NCBI RefSeq assembly: GCF_000407485.1
Contig: NZ_ASWD01000001.1
Span: 682,001-746,000 of the forward strand
Source of the DNA: Enterococcus pallens ATCC BAA-351
Lineage (GTDB): Bacteria > Bacillota > Bacilli > Lactobacillales > Enterococcaceae
Reading direction: 5' to 3'
Length of the DNA: 64,000 nt
Shown here: piece by piece, positions 59,780 to 64,000 of the stretch
Numbering within the stretch: position 1 is the stretch's first letter
Layout: each line of letters opens with the position of its first letter
Made by a program: the position numbers and the translations under genes
The notes under the pieces: model-generated
What the model was told of the DNA's origin: nothing
Databases searched by the model: none
The model's input: only the letters and a program-made list of their open reading frames with translations

Positions 59780-62056
59780 ATGACCAATAAACAAAAAATT
59801 CTACAGTTGCTGGAAAAAGAATGCCAACGTTATATTGATTTAACTGCTTTTACCTTCGCCAATTGTCATGCCAGCTATCTCGCAAATGAACTGTTTCTCG
59901 ATCGATCCAATGTCTCACGTATCTTAAATGATCTGCATCGCGAGAAACAATTGATTAAGCTAAAAGGCAAACCAGCTTATTATTTTTCTCGCAAAGTGTT
60001 AGAGGCCGCATTTCCTTTTGCAACATTTCCTGAAGCGTTTTCTTCCAGGGAGGAAATGCAAACCTTGCTGCAGTTTTCCTCTACCTCAAGAGAAAACACT
60101 TTACTGAAAAACTTCCATTTAATCGGTAGTGAAAAAGGCGGCTCCCTGCATCCCTTGGTCCATCAAATACTACCCTTGTTCTATCTGCCAAAACAAACCC
60201 TTCAGGTAATTGTTCTGCAAGGAAATTTTGGTACTGGTAAAAAGCTTTTTCTACGGCGGTTGATTGATTTAGGACGGCTGCTGCACTATTTCCCTGAGAA
60301 TCCTGAAGTATTCTACGTAGATGGTCAATTGCTGCAAGAACATCTTTTTGATTATCTGGAGAAATTTCACCAGCAAAAAAACCAAATTTTAGTGGTAGCT
60401 ACCAATGATGCACCGCAAAAAAGCTTAGCTTTAATCAATAATCTTCATTATCACTATTTAAATCAGCAGGAGGAGCTCTTACTGGTGATCTTGGCGAATG
60501 AACAAGTCGACACTGCTGCCTGGAAAGATATTACTCCTTTTGTGCTGCAATTTACCGATATTCGTAATCGTTCCACCAAAGAAGTACTGCAGATTGCACA
60601 AGTCATTTTGCTCAATGAGGCTCAGCGTTTAAAACGAACCCTGCGGATACCTAAAACAGTGCTGCAAGTGATTCTCGCTCAAGCTCAAAACCTGCATCAG
60701 CTAGAATTGCTGCTGCAACATGCTGTCGCCAATAGCCTGATGTCCGTTCGCAACCATGAGGGTGCCTTTCTTTATCTGGAACAGCCTGCTTTTACTAGTA
60801 GTCAGTTGCCACATTTAGAAGAAGTTCCTGAAATAATGACTATTAGACCTGAGGATACGATGGACTCACTGGCTGATTGTTTTGTCGCCAAAAAAGAAGA
60901 TCAGCAAACTCATTCTGCTTTGCTAGCTTATCTGCTTTTCCAGTATAGTCAAAGAACCGATCAGCATGCCTATCTGACCAAAGAATTTTTAACAGAGAAA
61001 TTACTCTCCTCAGTGCACACGATTTTAACCCGCAGCCTGTTTTCACAGGACCCAATTTTGGTGGACAATCTGCAAGAACTGATTTTACAAATTTTTATGA
61101 GGGAAATTACTGAACCAGCAGACAAGGCGGCGGAAAATTATCCAGACAGCCGCTTGCTGCCGTTGCAAAATAAACTGGAACAGCAGGCTCGCCTATTGCC
61201 GTATTCCTTAACAACGGTTCAACAAGCATTGCTCAGACAAACCTTGGCAGATGCTTATCAACTGGTTGCATCGATTGATATCCCAATCGTTGTTGTTTCT
61301 CAATATCATTTATTAGCTCAGCTTTATGTAAATACCTTTAATCAAGCCGAACACAATCGGCGCTGCTTCTATTTTCCTGTCAGCCAAAGTCGGCCTACCG
61401 AGAACAGTGCCAAGAAAAATCATCGTTTGTATCAGTTTGCCTATGAAATAAATCGGGGCCAGGGCGTTTTACTTTTAACCGATCAAACCAGCTACAAAGC
61501 TGTGATGGAGCATTTCTTCTTAAAAACCAAAGTAATTACTTATTGTTTAACGCTAGACTCCTTTGCTCTGCTGGATGATTGTATACATGCTCTGAAAAGC
61601 AGCAGTTCCAGTCTAATTCCGCTGATTCCCAATCTATTAGAATTAGCAAAAACAACTGAACAAGAAATTCAAGAATCAGACCTGACTAAACGCGATCGTG
61701 TGACCAAGCTATTCACGAAAATGAGTACCCTTTTCCCCCAGGTGGACGTGTATGAAACCAACGATGCCCTTTATCGCTGGCTGTTGGAAGTAAATAAGGA
61801 ACTTAATTTGGAAATCACACCTTCTTTCATACTAGAATTCCGTTTCGTGGGCAATGCACTTTTTCAAAGCAAAAAGAACAAACAGCCATTGTTCATCCTG
61901 ACTGATGAAGAAAAAAACACGTTGCAGTCGTTGATGCTTGCCTTAGAAAAAGCCGCAAGCTATTTACCAAAGACACTGCCCGCGTTTTCCACTGACGAGC
62001 TGGCTCCTTTTGCTCAATGCCTGCAAAAGCACCAGGATTTTCAAAAACTCCGTTAA
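59780..62056 (+). CDS. LevR-related PTS regulator with degenerate AAA+ domain
   Basis: This 758-residue protein has the N-terminal helix-turn-helix of the LevR/DgaR group (LANELFLDRSNVSRILNDLH, then KLKGKPAYYF). Next comes a region like their AAA+ ATPase with a Walker A-like GNFGTGKK (148-155). No convincing Walker B (QILVVATND instead of a DE pair) and no GAFTGA loop for sigma-54 contact can be seen. PRD-like segments follow (about 400-460 and 650-740) around a IIA-like domain whose phosphohistidine loop is changed (VVVSQYHLLAQ). ATG 59780 is 6 nt after GGAG. It probably controls the divergent PTS operon, but by a sigma-54-independent mechanism. Confidence 0.72.
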   Translation: MTNKQKILQLLEKECQRYIDLTAFTFANCHASYLANELFLDRSNVSRILNDLHREKQLIKLKGKPAYYFSRKVLEAAFPFATFPEAFSSREEMQTLLQFSSTSRENTLLKNFHLIGSEKGGSLHPLVHQILPLFYLPKQTLQVIVLQGNFGTGKKLFLRRLIDLGRLLHYFPENPEVFYVDGQLLQEHLFDYLEKFHQQKNQILVVATNDAPQKSLALINNLHYHYLNQQEELLLVILANEQVDTAAWKDITPFVLQFTDIRNRSTKEVLQIAQVILLNEAQRLKRTLRIPKTVLQVILAQAQNLHQLELLLQHAVANSLMSVRNHEGAFLYLEQPAFTSSQLPHLEEVPEIMTIRPEDTMDSLADCFVAKKEDQQTHSALLAYLLFQYSQRTDQHAYLTKEFLTEKLLSSVHTILTRSLFSQDPILVDNLQELILQIFMREITEPADKAAENYPDSRLLPLQNKLEQQARLLPYSLTTVQQALLRQTLADAYQLVASIDIPIVVVSQYHLLAQLYVNTFNQAEHNRRCFYFPVSQSRPTENSAKKNHRLYQFAYEINRGQGVLLLTDQTSYKAVMEHFFLKTKVITYCLTLDSFALLDDCIHALKSSSSSLIPLIPNLLELAKTTEQEIQESDLTKRDRVTKLFTKMSTLFPQVDVYETNDALYRWLLEVNKELNLEITPSFILEFRFVGNALFQSKKNKQPLFILTDEEKNTLQSLMLALEKAASYLPKTLPAFSTDELAPFAQCLQKHQDFQKLR

Positions 62057-62087
62057 AAAAGGTATCCCCATCAATCTGGGGATACCT
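62055..62087. terminator. terminator between the LevR-like and GNAT genes
   Basis: A perfect 10-bp stem AGGTATCCCC (62060-62069) / GGGGATACCT (62078-62087) lies between convergent genes. The run of six T on the minus strand favours the GNAT gene, and it may also stop the regulator transcript. Confidence 0.88.
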
Positions 62088-62100
62088 CTTCCGCTTTCTT

Positions 62101-62634
62101 CTACCAATTCTCTGGTTTGTCCATTACCTTTGAAACGTGAACCTGTCCGGCATAGTCAGCCAAACGAATATCGCTGATGGCTTGAACCATCCACGCATCC
62201 TCTAACCCTTGTTTAGTAGGATACGGTGGGATAAAACCTTGCGGCAACGCTGGAGCAAATCCATGACGAGGATAATAGTCAATATGCCCTAAGACAAAAA
62301 CCAGATCAACCTCTTGCTGCTTCAACAATTCCAAACCAGCCCGAATCAATTGGCCGCCAATTCCCTGCTTTTGATGACTGGGAATAACGGCTAAAGGAGC
62401 TAAGATTGAAACTGACAACTCTTCAAAGCCTTCCAGCCATCCATTAGTGAACAAAATATGCCCTACTGCCTGCTCACCATCGAAAGCTAATAATGATATT
62501 AGCGGATGCGCTGTGGGATCTTCTAATAATTCATCAGCTAACACTGGCACCTCTGGATCATCAAAGGCTAAATCTTCTACTTGAAAAATAATCTTACGGT
62601 CCTCTTCAGTTGTTTTACGAATGTCCATGTTCAT
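62101..62634 (-). CDS. GNAT-family acetyltransferase (YhbS-like)
   Basis: This 177-residue GNAT protein has the acetyl-CoA loop HQKQGIGGQLIRAGL and the YhbS-type C-terminal motif VLGHIDYYPRHGFAPA. ATG 62634 is chosen because AAGGAG lies about 12 nt upstream; an in-frame GTG (62643) lies too close to the site. It stands alone. Substrate unknown. Confidence 0.88.
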   Translation of the reverse strand: MNMDIRKTTEEDRKIIFQVEDLAFDDPEVPVLADELLEDPTAHPLISLLAFDGEQAVGHILFTNGWLEGFEELSVSILAPLAVIPSHQKQGIGGQLIRAGLELLKQQEVDLVFVLGHIDYYPRHGFAPALPQGFIPPYPTKQGLEDAWMVQAISDIRLADYAGQVHVSKVMDKPENW

Positions 62635-62767
62635 TTTTGCCACTCTCCTTATTTTTTATCTATGAGAAGAGCGTATTACCAGTAGTAAACATAAGTTTGT
62701 CAAACAAAGGCCTCCTTTTATTGATTACTAAAAGTATAAAGGAGAATAACTGCTGCGGCAATCAAGC

Positions 62768-63445
62768 TTAGTGCCCGCCTGCAAGTAGTACAAAGAAAAA
62801 AATCAAGTAATCATAAACAGTATGGGCGATAATTCCGCCACGAAGACTATCCGTTTTCTTCCATGCATAATTAAATGGAATCCGAGTCAGTCCGATGACT
62901 ACTAAACTTTGATACCAGTTCCAGGAATAGGTGGTTAAATGTAGCGAGCCGAAAAACAATGCACTTAAAATAGAACTGAAAAGAAAGGCTTGTTTTCCAC
63001 CAATCTGCTTAACTAAATAATGATACAAAGGAAAGGCTACTGCGGCAGTTGTCAATTCCTCACCAGCTAATGAAATCCAGGTAGTCAGAAAGAAATAGAT
63101 ATTTTGCAGCAAGGTATTACTATGGAGCGATTGGGCGATGGGATTTTCTACCGCGTGATTATTAAGCAATACATTACCTAGCCTTGCAGCAATAGTTGAA
63201 ACAACAAAGCTCAGCACCACAAATAGTAAGATGTATCTCAGCTTGCCTTTTCCCAGTGGCTTGAGAAATAGTTTATAGGCATCCGAACCAAATTGAGTAA
63301 GCAGTGCCAGTGAAGAAAAAAGCAGCAGCCAAATCCAGCTAAGCGGCCAGTCACTGGTTCGGCCAATAAACCCAAATGCCAATAAAAATGGTGTGGCTAT
63401 TAACCCCCAACGGTTGAGCCTCGTTTGTTCTATTTTATCCAGCAT
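62768..63445 (-). CDS. CPBP-family intramembrane protease-like protein
   Basis: This 225-residue polytopic protein of the CPBP (Abi) family has motif 1 as GEELTTAA, motif 2 as FGSLHL and motif 3 as HTVYDY. The paired Glu and the two His needed for the metal site are present, but the usual Arg after the Glu pair (EExxxR) is not seen. About six membrane segments are visible. Members process prenylated proteins or protect against self-made bacteriocins. No bacteriocin gene is near. Confidence 0.82.
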   Translation of the reverse strand: MLDKIEQTRLNRWGLIATPFLLAFGFIGRTSDWPLSWIWLLLFSSLALLTQFGSDAYKLFLKPLGKGKLRYILLFVVLSFVVSTIAARLGNVLLNNHAVENPIAQSLHSNTLLQNIYFFLTTWISLAGEELTTAAVAFPLYHYLVKQIGGKQAFLFSSILSALFFGSLHLTTYSWNWYQSLVVIGLTRIPFNYAWKKTDSLRGGIIAHTVYDYLIFFFVLLAGGH

Positions 63446-63499
63446 AATTGCATCGCTCCTTTTTTCAAACAGTATATAGGAAGTTGTCTAAAAAGCGAC

Positions 63500-63532
63500 A
63501 AAAAAAGACTGCCAACCCATCGTCAGCAGTCT
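63500..63532 (-). terminator. terminator of the APC permease gene
   Basis: The stem AGACTGC (63506-63512) / GCAGTCT (63526-63532) is followed by seven T on the minus strand, just after the stop. Confidence 0.85.
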
Positions 63533-63541
63533 CAGTCAAGC

Positions 63542-64000
63542 CTATTCTGTTTCTAATTCTCTGGCTGTTCGCTCTTTGATAGATTTATCAATCAGCCATT
63601 CACCTACCCCTACTGCCAAGCCGACACCCGCAACTAAGAATAAAACATAGGATACCGGATTTTCTCCTTCAGGCGGCAGAAAGAAGAAGATCGTACTGAA
63701 GGCAAAGAAGATAAATTGAACAGCTGCCACTAGCTTACCAACACCGTCACCCCCGGGAATCCGGAATGGTCGTTCAATAGTTGGGTCTTTCTTGCGCAAA
63801 GTAATGAAGGCGAAAGAAAGAATAATATACGGCAGGAAGAAAATAATCGACGTAAAGGACAGCAGTGTCCAAAACAAATTCGCGTTACTTGAAGAGATTA
63901 GTCCATAAAACACCAGCAAAGCAGTTGAAGACAAGCCTAGTAAAATGGCCGAACCAATCGGTGCATGGACCTTATTGGTTTTGGCAAAAATCTTCGGCAG
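63542..64000 (-). CDS. APC-family amino acid permease, C-terminal part (cut by window end)
   Basis: The frame is open to the end of the window (the codons before 63934 read LPKIFAKTNKVHAPIGSAIL), so only the last 152 residues are visible. They contain three or four membrane helices and the typical loop TIERPFRIPGG of glutamate/GABA- or polyamine-type APC transporters. The polar C-terminal tail ends ARELETE. Substrate cannot be decided from this part. Confidence 0.82.
   Translation of the reverse strand: MPKIFAKTNKVHAPIGSAILLGLSSTALLVFYGLISSSNANLFWTLLSFTSIIFFLPYIILSFAFITLRKKDPTIERPFRIPGGDGVGKLVAAVQFIFFAFSTIFFFLPPEGENPVSYVLFLVAGVGLAVGVGEWLIDKSIKERTARELETE

Noticed and set aside
1-64000. CRISPR arrays, tRNA or rRNA genes, prophage and plasmid origins
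   Set aside because: No regularly spaced repeats, cloverleaf-like sequences or phage gene groups were seen on either strand.

Overview
The window looks like a chromosomal segment of an Enterococcus-type bacterium (Lactobacillales). This rests on the low-to-mid GC content, strong GGAGG ribosome binding sites, many PTS operons with PRD regulators, CcpA-type cre sites, a methionine T-box, and gene families typical of enterococci. The species cannot be fixed from sequence alone. No rRNA, tRNA, prophage or CRISPR array is visible. One IS200-like element is present.

Layout. 0-6 kb: two tiny ORFs, an RtcB-family RNA ligase, then a glycyl radical enzyme of the YbiW/PflD type with its DeoR-type regulator and a divergent activating enzyme. 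6-7.6 kb: a TetR regulator overlapping an M23 peptidase-like gene. 7.7-30.8 kb: four consecutive PTS modules, all on the minus strand. Module A has a galactitol-type PTS, SIS isomerase, ribulose-phosphate epimerase and polyol-phosphate dehydrogenase. Module B has a fructose-type PTS and a class II aldolase. Module C has a fructose-type PTS with a duplicated IIB, an allulose-6-P epimerase-like protein and transketolase. Module D has a galactitol-type PTS, a PfkB kinase and a second class II aldolase. A, B and D each start with their own PRD regulator; C has none. The enzymes suggest uptake of pentitols, ketoses or rarer sugars and delivery to the pentose phosphate pathway or to triose phosphates.

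31-45 kb: an alpha-galactoside region with an ABC importer, LacI regulator plus aldo/keto reductase, a second LacI regulator, an MFS transporter, a GH36 alpha-galactosidase, and, after an IS200 element and a sugar O-acetyltransferase, a PucR-like regulator and an MsmK-type ATPase that probably energises the importer. Two different LacI-style operator families can be read in the promoters.

45-54 kb: a mixed region. It holds a rhodanese fold without its catalytic cysteine, a strongly structured untranslated element, a T-box-controlled MetE-like methyltransferase, a quinone reductase-like flavoprotein, two overlapping GNAT genes of which one is cut by an in-frame amber codon, a 38-residue membrane peptide, an AbrB-type membrane protein, a lipoprotein with two EF-hand repeats, a 0.9 kb gene-free AT-rich gap, and an unrecognised protein with a very basic tail.

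54.6-62 kb: a seven-gene operon of mannose-type PTS (IIA, IIB, IIC, IID), a ChbG-like deacetylase, a KDPG-type aldolase and a D-2-hydroxyacid dehydrogenase. A divergent LevR-related regulator has an apparently degenerate AAA+ domain. This is the best candidate for an undescribed catabolic pathway. 62-64 kb: a GNAT, a CPBP membrane protein, and the C-terminal part of an APC amino acid permease cut by the window end.
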